From an uncultured Prevotella sp. (GTDB taxonomy: Bacteria; Bacteroidota; Bacteroidia; Bacteroidales; Bacteroidaceae), in assembly GCA_900543155.1 (NCBI GenBank), contig UQQN01000023.1, forward strand, positions 1-28,289: a stretch of 28,289 nucleotides of DNA, read 5' to 3'. This document shows, in pieces, positions 1 through 8,212 of this stretch (positions within the stretch are counted from its first letter, which is position 1; each line of letters begins with the position of its first letter). The position numbers were made by a program, and so were the translations under genes. The notes under the pieces were generated by a model. That model searched no databases. It saw only the letters and a list, made by a program, of their open reading frames with translations, and was not told the DNA's origin.

Positions 1-1
1 T

Positions 2-33
2 TCGGCATTCCTGCTGAACCGCTCTTCCGATCT
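2..33 (+). other. Illumina adapter remnant (not genomic)
   Basis: The first bases of the window match, from memory, the 3' part of the Illumina paired-end PCR primer 2.0, ending in the universal GCTCTTCCGATCT. The match begins at base 2 and stops at base 33; genomic sequence starts at about base 34. This is untrimmed library sequence at a contig end and should not be annotated as bacterial DNA. Confidence 0.95.
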
Positions 34-78
34 TGAGTGTGATTTTAACATTTCGAAACGCCACAAATTTGCACAAAA

Positions 79-110
79 TTTGGCAAACTCTTCACCGCGT
101 TGTAACTTTG
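79..110 (+). promoter_or_regulatory. Bacteroidetes-type promoter upstream of the truncated small gene
   Basis: A -33 element TTTG (79-82) and a perfect -7 element TAACTTTG (103-110, consensus TAnnTTTG) are 20 nt apart, which fits the primary sigma factor spacing of Bacteroidetes. It points right, to the small reading frame starting at 239, leaving a leader of roughly 120 nt. Confidence 0.65.
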
Positions 111-154
111 CACTCGCAAACTTGCTAAAACACGCTCCATTTTGGCGGACGACA

Positions 155-183
155 ATTCCGATATCATTCCGATATCATTCCGA
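155..183 (+). repeat. Short tandem repeat in the leader, 11-bp unit
   Basis: The unit ATTCCGATATC occurs twice in full (155-165 and 166-176), followed by a partial third copy, ATTCCGA (177-183). It lies in the leader between the promoter and the small gene. No function is evident; such short tandem repeats can vary in copy number by slippage. Confidence 0.8.
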
Positions 184-238
184 AGGAACACAGAATGCTT
201 TTTGGAGCTATTTTCTAACCTTAAAAACTCATATCATC

Positions 239-394
239 ATGGCAAAAATTACTCACATTGACATCATCAAGGATTTCTCAAGTAAATTGGGTAGCGGCAA
301 CTCGAAAGAATACTTCGCCACAAACAAATGCAGCTACCACATTCACTTGGCTAAGAGAGTCAACCCCCTACACGTAGGGTGTGGCGTAACATAA
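239..394 (+). pseudogene. Truncated small Bacteroidales protein (51 codons remain)
   Basis: An ATG at 239 opens a 51-residue frame beginning MAKITHIDIIKDF and running through GSGNSKEYFATN to LAKRVNP (residue 43). This resembles the N-terminus of a family of roughly 100-residue Bacteroidales hypothetical proteins that I recall only by pattern and cannot name. After residue 43 the frame runs into a palindrome (366-379) and ends as LHVGCGVT then stop. The expected C-terminal half is absent downstream. A good promoter (79-110) remains. The most likely reading is a gene broken by insertion of, or recombination at, a palindromic repeat. The alternative is a genuine 51-residue protein. The longer in-frame TTG start at 80 is unlikely because it lies inside the promoter. 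Confidence 0.45.
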
Positions 395-468
395 AACCAG
401 GCATGTGAAGTAGAACAGTTTCCTTTTCACATACCTGGTTACCTTATCTCCCCCTACAGGGGTGATTC
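364..468. repeat. Palindromic repeat cluster (REP-like doublet)
   Basis: Two similar mini-palindromes flank a longer hairpin. CCCTAC/GTAGGG sits at 366-371 and 374-379; CCCCT/AGGGG sits at 451-455 and 458-462; between them is the stem at 396-439. The outer palindromes share the string CCCCCTAC, so the whole block is roughly symmetric. The arrangement resembles REP-type doublets, and the left edge coincides with the point where the small gene loses its normal sequence. No transposase is present and no target duplication could be identified. Confidence 0.5.
396..439 (-). terminator. Hairpin downstream of the C1 peptidase gene, possible terminator
   Basis: ACCAGGCATGTGAA (396-409) pairs with TTCACATACCTGGT (426-439), 13 of 14 positions, with a 16-nt loop. 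Read on the minus strand, the stem is followed by TTTTATG, so it could end transcripts of the minus-strand peptidase gene, whose stop is 80 nt upstream. On the plus strand there is no U-rich tail. It may equally be the core of the surrounding palindromic repeat. Confidence 0.5.
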
Positions 469-517
469 CTAATAAAAATCTTTATCGACGACAATAAACG
501 TCAAAAGATCATGCAAA

Positions 518-1927
518 TTACTCTTCGCCAGCAAAGAGAGGGTCCCAAGCGGGAAGCTTGGTAGGTGTCTGCTTGAGCAAATCGAGAGTAGTTGCGGGCA
601 CATACTTCTTATCAACAACCAAACGGAACATGTATTCATCGAACCATTCGTCGGTCATAATGAGGTGACCCTTATAGCCAGAAGTAGGACCCCATGAGTT
701 CTCTACCATCCATTTGCGGGGCTTGTTGTTAGCATCAAGGTCTACCGCCATAAGGGTCATGGCGTGGCTTGAGGCTGAAGCATAAGTGCTAATGCGCTCT
801 GCCTTGGTCATGGGGAAGGTTGTAGCAAAAAGTGACTCGTAGTCGAAATTGCGCAATGAGAGTACACCCGTTTTTGAATCAAGATATTTGCCTACATCAC
901 ACGAGAAGTACATCATCGTAGAGTCTTTGATAGAGGCTATGGCAAGTGGCTTGATTTCGTCCATGGGGAGGTTGAGATACGTCCACTGTGCACCATCGTA
1001 TGAGTGACGATCCATGTCGATTGTGTAAGTTTTGTGGTAAGGACGCGAGGGGTCGTTCATTACCATAATGAACGAGTTGCGAAGGTCGGTACCCACAAAC
1101 TCTTTGTAGAACTGCTGTGGGGTGTATTCTTTAGCTTCGCCCAAGAGTTTACCACTGGCATCGCGGGGTGCCCATGTGAACTTTTGCACAGGTTCGCCCA
1201 AACAGATGGTAAGGATGTGGTAGATGGTGCCAAGTTGCTCTGTTTTAGCCTTTTGCAAATCGGCAGACTTTTTGCCTTGTGCAGCCATCTTGCGCAAAGT
1301 AAGTCCATACTCACGAAGTTTAAGACTAAGAATGCTTGCCATGCGCGACGTGTTGTTAGCAGTGAACGACTCAGGCATTACCTCAGCAGGTACGAGTCCG
1401 TATTTGCTTACAACGTCAATAACGCCACAGAATGTGCCGCCGTCAGAAAGTGGATTTTTAAAGAGCCAGTCTACGAGTTGATCGTTCATAGGCTTTTTAG
1501 CATTGTCGATAACGGCTTGGAGAAAGAGGTTTGACTTTTCGAGTTGGTCGTAGAAGAAATTATAGCTCTGCGAAAACTGGAAGTCGCCAAGACCATATTG
1601 CTTAATCATTTGGGCACGCATCACATTGAGACCTGTGAAAAGCCAGCAACGTCCTGAACTCTTTTGGTCGGTAATGCCGCGCGAGGGTACTTCGTTGCTA
1701 AAGTGAGTGTCGGTAGCGTCGGCATTATTGGCGTTGGTAGCAAGTTGGTTGATGCTTGTACCGGCTAACGCATTTCGCAATGCACGGTCAGCGGGTGTTG
1801 TGGGGTGTGCCTGACGCATTTGTGTGAGCATTTCGGGGGTAATGCCTCCCTTACCCACAGTGCTTTGTGCGCTTGCGTTTGCCGATACTGCAAGAAGCGC
1901 AATGGCGAGAATGTGCTTGAGTGTCAT
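518..1927 (-). CDS. Secreted C1-family aminopeptidase (bleomycin hydrolase/PepC-like)
   Basis: 469 residues. The papain-like catalytic residues of the bleomycin hydrolase/aminopeptidase C group are all visible: Q88 and C94 in DQKSSGRCWLF, H388 in SSHAMTL and N410 in VENSWG. Family members trim amino acids from peptide N-termini, usually as hexamers. A signal peptide (residues 1-20, cleavage after ASA) predicts export to the periplasm or beyond, unlike the cytoplasmic PepC of lactic acid bacteria; exported versions are common in Bacteroidales. It is the last of five co-oriented minus-strand genes, starting 30 bp after the PAP2 gene, so it may be cotranscribed, although no functional link to the lipid-type genes upstream is obvious. 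The start is the ATG just before the signal sequence. Confidence 0.9.
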   Translation of the reverse strand: MTLKHILAIALLAVSANASAQSTVGKGGITPEMLTQMRQAHPTTPADRALRNALAGTSINQLATNANNADATDTHFSNEVPSRGITDQKSSGRCWLFTGLNVMRAQMIKQYGLGDFQFSQSYNFFYDQLEKSNLFLQAVIDNAKKPMNDQLVDWLFKNPLSDGGTFCGVIDVVSKYGLVPAEVMPESFTANNTSRMASILSLKLREYGLTLRKMAAQGKKSADLQKAKTEQLGTIYHILTICLGEPVQKFTWAPRDASGKLLGEAKEYTPQQFYKEFVGTDLRNSFIMVMNDPSRPYHKTYTIDMDRHSYDGAQWTYLNLPMDEIKPLAIASIKDSTMMYFSCDVGKYLDSKTGVLSLRNFDYESLFATTFPMTKAERISTYASASSHAMTLMAVDLDANNKPRKWMVENSWGPTSGYKGHLIMTDEWFDEYMFRLVVDKKYVPATTLDLLKQTPTKLPAWDPLFAGEE

Positions 1928-1957
1928 ATATGTTATTTTTAGGTTTATAGTTCTTAT

Positions 1958-2920
1958 TTATATGGTTATTCTTGCTCCGTCCTTAGCAGTACGCCAACGT
2001 GTGTATGTCCAATTAGTGAGGGCATAGAAGATGACGGCTGTAACAAATCCACCAAAGACATCGACTAAATAGTGCGCTTGAATGTATACGGTGGCGCAGC
2101 ACAAGAAGAAGTAGAAGGGGAATGCACAAACAAACAATGGACGTTTGATACGCCACAATAGCATCATAAGCACCGTGCTCATGCCTACATGGCTTGAGGG
2201 GAATGCTGCTGTGGGACGTTCGCCACTTTGCTGTGTGCTCTCTACTAACTCACGGAAAAAGCCTTCGGGACCAGGCGAGGGGGCAAGCTCGGTGTGGTAG
2301 CGAAAGTAATTGCCCAATTGGGGGAAATGCCCGCTCTGGATAACCTCGGTGCCCACTGCATGAAAGTAGTATTGCGGACCTGCAACAGGCAAAAAAAGGT
2401 AGATGAGGTAGTAAAGGAAAAAGCTAGCTAAGACCACAAAAGTGATGCGGCTAAACTGGTTGCGATTTGTAAACAAGGGGGCAAGCACTGTGAGGGCTAT
2501 AAGGGGGTAGTATGAAAAATAACCCATGTGGAAGAGCTCGCTCCATAGCTTTTGGGGCAACCATTGCGCAAAAGTGATGCTAGGCTGACAACCAAAAAGG
2601 GAATAGTCGGCAGCTGCAAAAATGTAGTCGAGGTTGGGAAAGAGCTGACAAAACTCGTATGTGTCGGGATACCAATAGCCTAAAAGCGAAAGTGGAAAGA
2701 TGTAACGCAAAAGCATAAGGTATTTGTTGGGACGTAAGTGATGAAGGTATGCCATTATAGCCATGCCTCCAAGCACCAAAGCGCGACCTTCGATTAGAGG
2801 GAGGGGATTGTTCATGCGATTCCAAAACACAAGAACAAGCAAAGTGGTGAATAGGGTATAAATAATTGTAATCCACTCCACTGCGATTAGGCGGAAGTGG
2901 GTGGGGGTGGATGTGTGCAT
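1958..2920 (-). CDS. PAP2-superfamily membrane protein, Aur1/inositol-phosphotransferase-like
   Basis: 320 residues with about six hydrophobic segments. Two active-site motifs are present: FPSSHVG (P241, S242, S243, H244) and AHYLVDVFGG (H283, D287). These fit the PAP2 acid phosphatase/phosphotransferase fold, specifically the Aur1-like branch, which has PSxHxG and HYxxD rather than the classic KxxxxxxRP and SRxxxxxH motifs; RP occurs at 235-236. Family enzymes remove or transfer phosphate or phospho-head-groups on membrane lipids; Aur1 itself makes inositol phosphorylceramide. The substrate here is unknown. Bacteroidales make sphingolipids and some make inositol lipids, so a lipid head-group reaction is plausible but inferred. 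It lies 114 bp downstream of the SDR gene and 30 bp upstream of the C1 peptidase. Confidence 0.8.
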   Translation of the reverse strand: MHTSTPTHFRLIAVEWITIIYTLFTTLLVLVFWNRMNNPLPLIEGRALVLGGMAIMAYLHHLRPNKYLMLLRYIFPLSLLGYWYPDTYEFCQLFPNLDYIFAAADYSLFGCQPSITFAQWLPQKLWSELFHMGYFSYYPLIALTVLAPLFTNRNQFSRITFVVLASFFLYYLIYLFLPVAGPQYYFHAVGTEVIQSGHFPQLGNYFRYHTELAPSPGPEGFFRELVESTQQSGERPTAAFPSSHVGMSTVLMMLLWRIKRPLFVCAFPFYFFLCCATVYIQAHYLVDVFGGFVTAVIFYALTNWTYTRWRTAKDGARITI

Positions 2921-3034
2921 GGGGATAATTATTTAGAAATAGTAGCCATGTGCTATGCCTTGCATAGAAACAGGTAAAAAGTGTATGTTTAAAGGATTAT
3001 GCTGGGCATAAAAACGTGTGGGGAATTGTGCGCA

Positions 3035-4024
3035 TTAAAATGTGGCATCTACACCACGTTTAAGTGACCATTGTGGGCAATAGCCTAATTCTTTACGAGC
3101 AGGGGTGATATCGCACCGCCAATTACGTTGACACATTATGCGGTATTTGTCTGAATTGAGCGTAGAGGTTGTGCCAAGCATACGGGCTGCGTGTTCGGCT
3201 ATCCAACTCACAACACGCAACACCCACAAGGGGGCAGTGACGTGAAGCACGTGGCGCACACCAAGGCGTTGTTGAATAAGGTCGCTAAAGGCGCGACTTG
3301 AGTATTCTGCACCATCGGTTAGGAAGTATTTACGACCACACTCACCATGCTCAAGCGCTAAGAAGGCTGCGTCTACAAGGTCGGCCACATAGATAAATGT
3401 AAGGGTTTGCGGACGATAGCCTACGGCAAAGTCGATGTGGCGACGAATGCTTTTTGCCATCATGGCATAGTCTCGTTCGCGCGGACCATATACGCCTGTA
3501 GGACGTAGCACTACATAGTTAAGTCCCTTTACATCAGCTAACAATGACTCTGCTTGTAGCTTAGAGGCACCATACGCGGTGTTGGGCACAGGAAGGTCGT
3601 GCTCTGCGATGGGCTGATTGTCTTTTTCGTGGGCTGGTCCCATCACACTAAGCGAGCTGATAAACACAAAACGTCCGTCGGCCTTGAGTGCTTCGGTGAG
3701 TCGAAGGCTGAGTGCAAGACGTTCGGTACCTTCGGCATTGATGCTAAAAAAGTCCTCTGCACGGCGACATTTTGTGGCACCTGCGGCATGAATAACGTAG
3801 TCGAAAGGACGTCCCTCGGTGTCGAGGTGTTCTTTTAGCTGCGTATAAAGTTCTTTTTCGTTGCCAAGGTTAAGATTGATAAAGTGTATACGCTTATCGG
3901 TTAGATATTTGCGGCTACTTGTGGGGCGTACGGCAGCCCAAGTTTCCATACCTAAAGCAAGGGCACGTTCCACCATAAAGCTACCAATAAAACCTGATGC
4001 TCCGGTGATGAGTATTTTAGTCAT
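3035..4024 (-). CDS. NAD(P)-dependent epimerase/reductase, extended SDR family
   Basis: 329 residues with a classic Rossmann fold. The nucleotide-binding motif is TGASGFIG at residues 7-14; the catalytic set is S124 (FISSLS) and Y151/K155 (YGASK). The LRPTGVYGP segment is typical of extended SDRs such as dihydroflavonol-4-reductase-like and sterol/ketone-reducing enzymes. It probably acts in the cytoplasm on a lipid or sugar-derived ketone or hydroxyl. SDR-type ketosphinganine reductases are known in Bacteroides, and the neighbours (Aur1-like PAP2 protein downstream, MdoB/LtaS-like transferase upstream) make a lipid substrate attractive, but the sequence alone does not set the substrate. The gap to the upstream gene is 67 bp. 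Confidence 0.85.
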   Translation of the reverse strand: MTKILITGASGFIGSFMVERALALGMETWAAVRPTSSRKYLTDKRIHFINLNLGNEKELYTQLKEHLDTEGRPFDYVIHAAGATKCRRAEDFFSINAEGTERLALSLRLTEALKADGRFVFISSLSVMGPAHEKDNQPIAEHDLPVPNTAYGASKLQAESLLADVKGLNYVVLRPTGVYGPRERDYAMMAKSIRRHIDFAVGYRPQTLTFIYVADLVDAAFLALEHGECGRKYFLTDGAEYSSRAFSDLIQQRLGVRHVLHVTAPLWVLRVVSWIAEHAARMLGTTSTLNSDKYRIMCQRNWRCDITPARKELGYCPQWSLKRGVDATF

Positions 4025-4091
4025 GAGTTTATGTGTTCCTTATTTTTTGAGTTATCTGCACTGCCTATTGGAGAAGGGGAGCTTATTGTCC

Positions 4092-5981
4092 TCATTTTAG
4101 ATGGTCGTAAGCAGTTTGCAGCAATGCTTTAGCGGCATTGAGTCGCTTTTGTGAGGGATGTGGAGCTTCACGCAGAATGCTTACAGGCTTGGTTAACAGG
4201 TTCACCACCGTTATGCCCGACGCATCTAAATAGTAAGTGCCTTCTTGCCAAGTGTGTGTGGCGGAGGGATGTGTGTAAGTGGCACTCAACACGTCGCGAC
4301 TAAAGCGAAACTCTTTGTGCGGAATGTCCATCTGCCCTAAAAGCGTAGCGACCAAGTCTGTTTGGTTGCAAATAGTTTCTATGCGTTGTGGATGTGCCAC
4401 TGCTCCTCCCGTGAATATAAGTGGAATGTGGCTTTTGCGTTCATTGTCGTCGGTAAGCCCATCGGGGTATGCAATGCCGTGGTCGGGAAGGAAGACGATT
4501 AGTGTGTTTTTCCATTGTGCCGTTTGTCGCAAACGCTCAATAAAATGTCCAATACAATCGTCGAGATATGCCATTGCATTGGCTATTGGGTCGTTGGGAA
4601 TGCGGTTATAGGGCACTCCCCAAGGTTCGTGACTGGCAAGAGTGAGAAAGCCCATGTGCCATGGTTTATCTTTAGGCATGCGAATTATGCGATGGTAGAG
4701 GGTATCGAAAGCTATGCAATCGGTTACACCCCAATTATGCGTACGCCTTACGCTTGTGGGAAATGCTTCTTCGCCCTCTATGCGGTCGTATCCAGTGCTT
4801 TGCAAATAGCCTCGCATATTGGTAAAATTGATATCACCGCCATATAGAAATTGGGTGCTATATCCCTCGCGCTTAAGGCTACTGGCTATGCTGGGAAGTT
4901 TCTCACACACTGTAGGAAGTTTCATTACGCTTACATCGGGGAACGAGGGGAAGCCACTCAGCGTACATACTGTGCCACGGTCGGTACGGAAGGAATTGGC
5001 ATACATACGGGAAAATACTACACCTTCTGCTGCCAAACGATTGAGATTGGGCGTGATATTGGCATCGCTCAAACTATCTACAGCGTTGACGAATGTGCCT
5101 CCACACCCTTCCATCAACACGAGCAGTACGTTGGGGCGTGGCGTATTGAGCAGGCGTTGCACATCGAGACTTTCGGTGTTATAACCAAGCATACTCACAA
5201 TGCGACGTCGTTCATCGTTGCCATAAAAACGTGCTTCCTTGCCATAATCATGGCTTTTTAGGGTTGACGTAAACAGGCTGAATGCAGGATTCACTGCTGA
5301 ATGGTTTAAAAAGGCATTCGAACTATAATATACCATGCCTACATTGGCTGTGCTTTTACCTATTCCTCCGCGTATGCCTAAAAACATCAAGCCACCTGCT
5401 ATTACCCATGCAACCATCCAAGCTATTTGTATTTTTAATATAGGGCGACGACTGCGATAAGCACGACGGATATTGCCTTTTTTTTGAGGTATAAAAGTCC
5501 ATGTAAAGGCATAATAGAGCAAAACCGCTGTTGCTAACATGGCAAGCACGGTGCAGAGTGCATAGCTCATGCTCACACTTTGTGTAATGCCTTGTGGCTG
5601 TGCTAAATAGGTCCATACCGTAGCATCTAACTTTGTATGCCAAAAGCTATAAAGGCAAGCATCGCCCACATATATCATGGCTAAAGCCGCGGCTACAATA
5701 ATCGCGTACACGCGAAATGCTATGCGCCATGCCTTTAGATGGGTCCATACGGCTACACCCACAAATAGCCAAACGGGGGCTACCAAATAGCCTGCTGTAG
5801 CAAGATCGTGGGGAAGACCATGACTTATCACTTGCCACACATCGCGCCATGTGAATGCTCCTGCTACGTCGGCAGGCTGCACACACATAAACAGGGGTTT
5901 AGCAAGACTCATCAGTGCTACAAGCAATGCATAGAGCAGAGTTAAGCGCAATGCTAAGTGCCAATATTTAGACTGTTGCAT
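4092..5981 (-). CDS. LTA synthase/MdoB-like membrane sulfatase-fold transferase
   Basis: 629 residues. Five N-terminal membrane segments (about 10-30, 62-82, 88-110, 138-160, 184-204) are followed by an extracytoplasmic alkaline-phosphatase/sulfatase-fold domain. Metal and active-site positions are visible: E291 (VLMEGCGG), the likely nucleophile T337 in FRTDRGTVCTLSG, H451 in TLASHEPW, and D500/H501 in FLPDHG. Family members (LtaS, MdoB/OpgB, phosphoethanolamine transferases) move phosphoglycerol or phosphoethanolamine from phospholipids to an envelope acceptor. Gram-negative Bacteroidetes lack lipoteichoic acid, so the acceptor would be a glycan, lipid A or another lipid such as dihydroceramide; this cannot be told here. 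It lies 104 bp downstream of the ABC exporter gene. Confidence 0.85.
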   Translation of the reverse strand: MQQSKYWHLALRLTLLYALLVALMSLAKPLFMCVQPADVAGAFTWRDVWQVISHGLPHDLATAGYLVAPVWLFVGVAVWTHLKAWRIAFRVYAIIVAAALAMIYVGDACLYSFWHTKLDATVWTYLAQPQGITQSVSMSYALCTVLAMLATAVLLYYAFTWTFIPQKKGNIRRAYRSRRPILKIQIAWMVAWVIAGGLMFLGIRGGIGKSTANVGMVYYSSNAFLNHSAVNPAFSLFTSTLKSHDYGKEARFYGNDERRRIVSMLGYNTESLDVQRLLNTPRPNVLLVLMEGCGGTFVNAVDSLSDANITPNLNRLAAEGVVFSRMYANSFRTDRGTVCTLSGFPSFPDVSVMKLPTVCEKLPSIASSLKREGYSTQFLYGGDINFTNMRGYLQSTGYDRIEGEEAFPTSVRRTHNWGVTDCIAFDTLYHRIIRMPKDKPWHMGFLTLASHEPWGVPYNRIPNDPIANAMAYLDDCIGHFIERLRQTAQWKNTLIVFLPDHGIAYPDGLTDDNERKSHIPLIFTGGAVAHPQRIETICNQTDLVATLLGQMDIPHKEFRFSRDVLSATYTHPSATHTWQEGTYYLDASGITVVNLLTKPVSILREAPHPSQKRLNAAKALLQTAYDHLK

Positions 5982-6085
5982 AAGTTATTATTTCTATGGA
6001 CAATAATATTTGGGGGGCTGTAAGATAGCTTTATCGCAAGATTCCCCACACATGAATAGAAAACCTTGCGACAAAAGAGGTACTT

Positions 6086-7921
6086 TTATAATTGTTGCAT
6101 ATCGTGTAGTCGCTTATAATATCCGCCCAAGTGTAACAATTCGTCGTGCGAACCACGTTCTACGATGCGACCATCGTGTAGTACACAAATTTCATCGGCA
6201 TTACGTATGGTCGACAAACGGTGTGCAATGGCTATGGTAGTTCGCGTTTTCATCAAACGCTCAAGAGCCTCTTGTACCAAACGTTCGCTCTCGGTGTCGA
6301 GTGCAGAGGTAGCCTCATCAAGAATAAGGATAGCAGGGTTTTTAAGTACTGCACGTGCAATTGAAATGCGTTGGCGTTGACCACCCGATAATCTGCAACC
6401 ACGGTCGCCTACACTGGTTTCGTAGCCATGTTCACTTTCCATAATAAAATCATGAGCATTTGCAATTTTTGCAGCTTCAATAACTTGTTCCATTGTGGCA
6501 TTCTCTACGCCAAAGGTGATGTTGTTATAGAATGAGTCGTTAAACAAAATTGCTTCTTGATTCACATTTCCAATAAGCGAACGTAAATCAGCAATAGCAA
6601 CATTCTTTACATTTACGCCATCAATGGTTATTTCGCCACCTGTCACATCATGATAGCGCGGAAGAAGGTCTACCAATGTGGATTTACCCGAACCACTTTG
6701 TCCCACCAAGGCTATGGTTTCGCCACGATGCACAGTGAGGTCTACACCATGTAACACAGGTGTAGAACCATTATAGCTGAACGACACGTTTTTAAACTCT
6801 ATTTTGTCGTTCAAACCATTTATATGTACAGGATTTTCGGGTTCGGATATAGGATTCTCTGCTTTTAAAATCTTGTTTACACGTTCAATAGAGGCCATAC
6901 CCTTAGGAATAGCATACGAAGCCTTTGAAAAATCCTTCAACGGCTGAATGATGCTATAAAGAATCACCATGTAGAAAATAAAAGTTGGCGCATCAATAGG
7001 CGAATGATCTGAGAAAATAAGCGTACCGCCATACCACAAAACTAATACAATCAGTGTTGTGCCTAAAAATTCACTTACAGGGTGAGCCGAAGCCTGACGA
7101 ATGGCTACACGATTTGAGGCACGACGAAATTCGTTTGTAGCACGGTCAAAACGATTTACCATTTTATGTTCAGCAGTGAAAGCCTTAATAATGCGCATGC
7201 CACCTAACGTTTCCTCAAGCTGCGCCATTGTTTCACTCCATTTGTTCTGTGCATCTAAACTTTGGTGCTTAAGCTTACGGCCTATGCGTCCCATCATCCA
7301 ACCCATAAGAGGCAGTACTACAATGGTAAACAATGTGAGTTGCCAAGAGGTGTATATAAGCACACCAAAATAGCAGATAAGAAGGATGGGGTTTTTAATA
7401 AGCATTTCGAGCGAACCCGTAATAGAGTTCTCTATCTCGCCCACATCACCACTCATACGGGCAATAATATCACCCTTACGCTCATCGCTGAAAAACGATA
7501 GAGGCAACGAAACTATTTTGTGATAGATGTGGCTACGAATGTCACGCACAATGCCCGTACGCAGGGGTACCATTATACCCACAGAAGCAAAGTAGCAACC
7601 AGTTTTTAGCAGTGTGGCACTTACTAAAAACAAGCCTATAAATAATAGTGCCGTAGCTGCACCAAAACGCTCCATAAGTTGCGTGGTATACCAATACATA
7701 TTGTTCACTGCAATGTCTTTAACCGACATGCCCACCGTGTCCCAGGCTATAAAACTATATTTATGTTGGTCGATGCCAAAGAGCATCTGCAACATAGGGA
7801 TGATAGATACAAACGAGAAAACATTGAGCACAGCCGACAAAAGGTTGAACACAAGCGAACCTATGAGATAACCTTTGTAGGGTGTTACGAATTGCCGCAT
7901 TACACGGAAAAATTCTTTCAT
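6086..7921 (-). CDS. MsbA-type ABC exporter, fused permease and ATPase
   Basis: A half-transporter with an N-terminal six-helix membrane domain and a C-terminal ATPase. Numbered from the upstream ATG at 7951, Walker A is GQSGSGKST (417-425), the signature LSGGQ (521-525), Walker B ILILDE (541-546, D545/E546) and the switch histidine H577 (AIAHRLS). Such homodimeric exporters flip lipids (MsbA, lipid A core) or export drugs. The start used here is the second ATG (7919-7921, MKEFFRVMRQF), where homology normally begins; the ATG at 7949-7951 would add MALPLTLHNG. It heads the five-gene minus-strand run. Its lipid-type neighbours favour a lipid flippase role, but a general multidrug exporter cannot be excluded. 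Confidence 0.9.
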   Translation of the reverse strand: MKEFFRVMRQFVTPYKGYLIGSLVFNLLSAVLNVFSFVSIIPMLQMLFGIDQHKYSFIAWDTVGMSVKDIAVNNMYWYTTQLMERFGAATALLFIGLFLVSATLLKTGCYFASVGIMVPLRTGIVRDIRSHIYHKIVSLPLSFFSDERKGDIIARMSGDVGEIENSITGSLEMLIKNPILLICYFGVLIYTSWQLTLFTIVVLPLMGWMMGRIGRKLKHQSLDAQNKWSETMAQLEETLGGMRIIKAFTAEHKMVNRFDRATNEFRRASNRVAIRQASAHPVSEFLGTTLIVLVLWYGGTLIFSDHSPIDAPTFIFYMVILYSIIQPLKDFSKASYAIPKGMASIERVNKILKAENPISEPENPVHINGLNDKIEFKNVSFSYNGSTPVLHGVDLTVHRGETIALVGQSGSGKSTLVDLLPRYHDVTGGEITIDGVNVKNVAIADLRSLIGNVNQEAILFNDSFYNNITFGVENATMEQVIEAAKIANAHDFIMESEHGYETSVGDRGCRLSGGQRQRISIARAVLKNPAILILDEATSALDTESERLVQEALERLMKTRTTIAIAHRLSTIRNADEICVLHDGRIVERGSHDELLHLGGYYKRLHDMQQL

Positions 7922-7994
7922 ACCGTTATGGAGTGTTAGGGGTAAAGCCACTATAGTGTGCCTACCCTTTTGTGAATACTATTGGAAATTGCAG

Positions 7995-8002
7995 CAAAAG
8001 TA
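7995..8002 (-). promoter_or_regulatory. Likely -7 box for the ABC exporter gene
   Basis: On the minus strand this reads TACTTTTG, a perfect TAnnTTTG box, about 75 nt upstream of the preferred start at 7921. No clear TTTG -33 element sits at the usual distance, so the call rests on the -7 box alone. Confidence 0.45.
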
Positions 8003-8097
8003 CGAATAAATCTTTACATTGCTGCGAATGTTTCTATATAAGATAAGTCATGAGCACCATATTTGTTGAATATTAGCGTATTATCCGCCTAAAACAG

Positions 8098-8127
8098 TTG
8101 GCAATTAAAAAAAACTTGCTAATTTCG
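8098..8127 (+). promoter_or_regulatory. Possible promoter for the HTH-like gene
   Basis: TTGG (8098-8101) and TAATTTCG (8120-8127, one mismatch to TAnnTTTG) are separated by 18 nt. This would give a leader of about 80 nt before the ATG at 8213. Confidence 0.4.
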
Positions 8128-8212
8128 CACATAGGAACGAAGTTAACAACTTGTATACAACATATTCGCACATTTTCTGTGCCAAACAGTTAAGCTTAAC
8201 ACCTCACATATA

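Noticed and set aside
1004..1534. Plus-strand 176-codon frame inside the C1 peptidase gene
   Set aside because: It is a shadow of a strong coding frame with all catalytic residues, and shows no recognisable domain.
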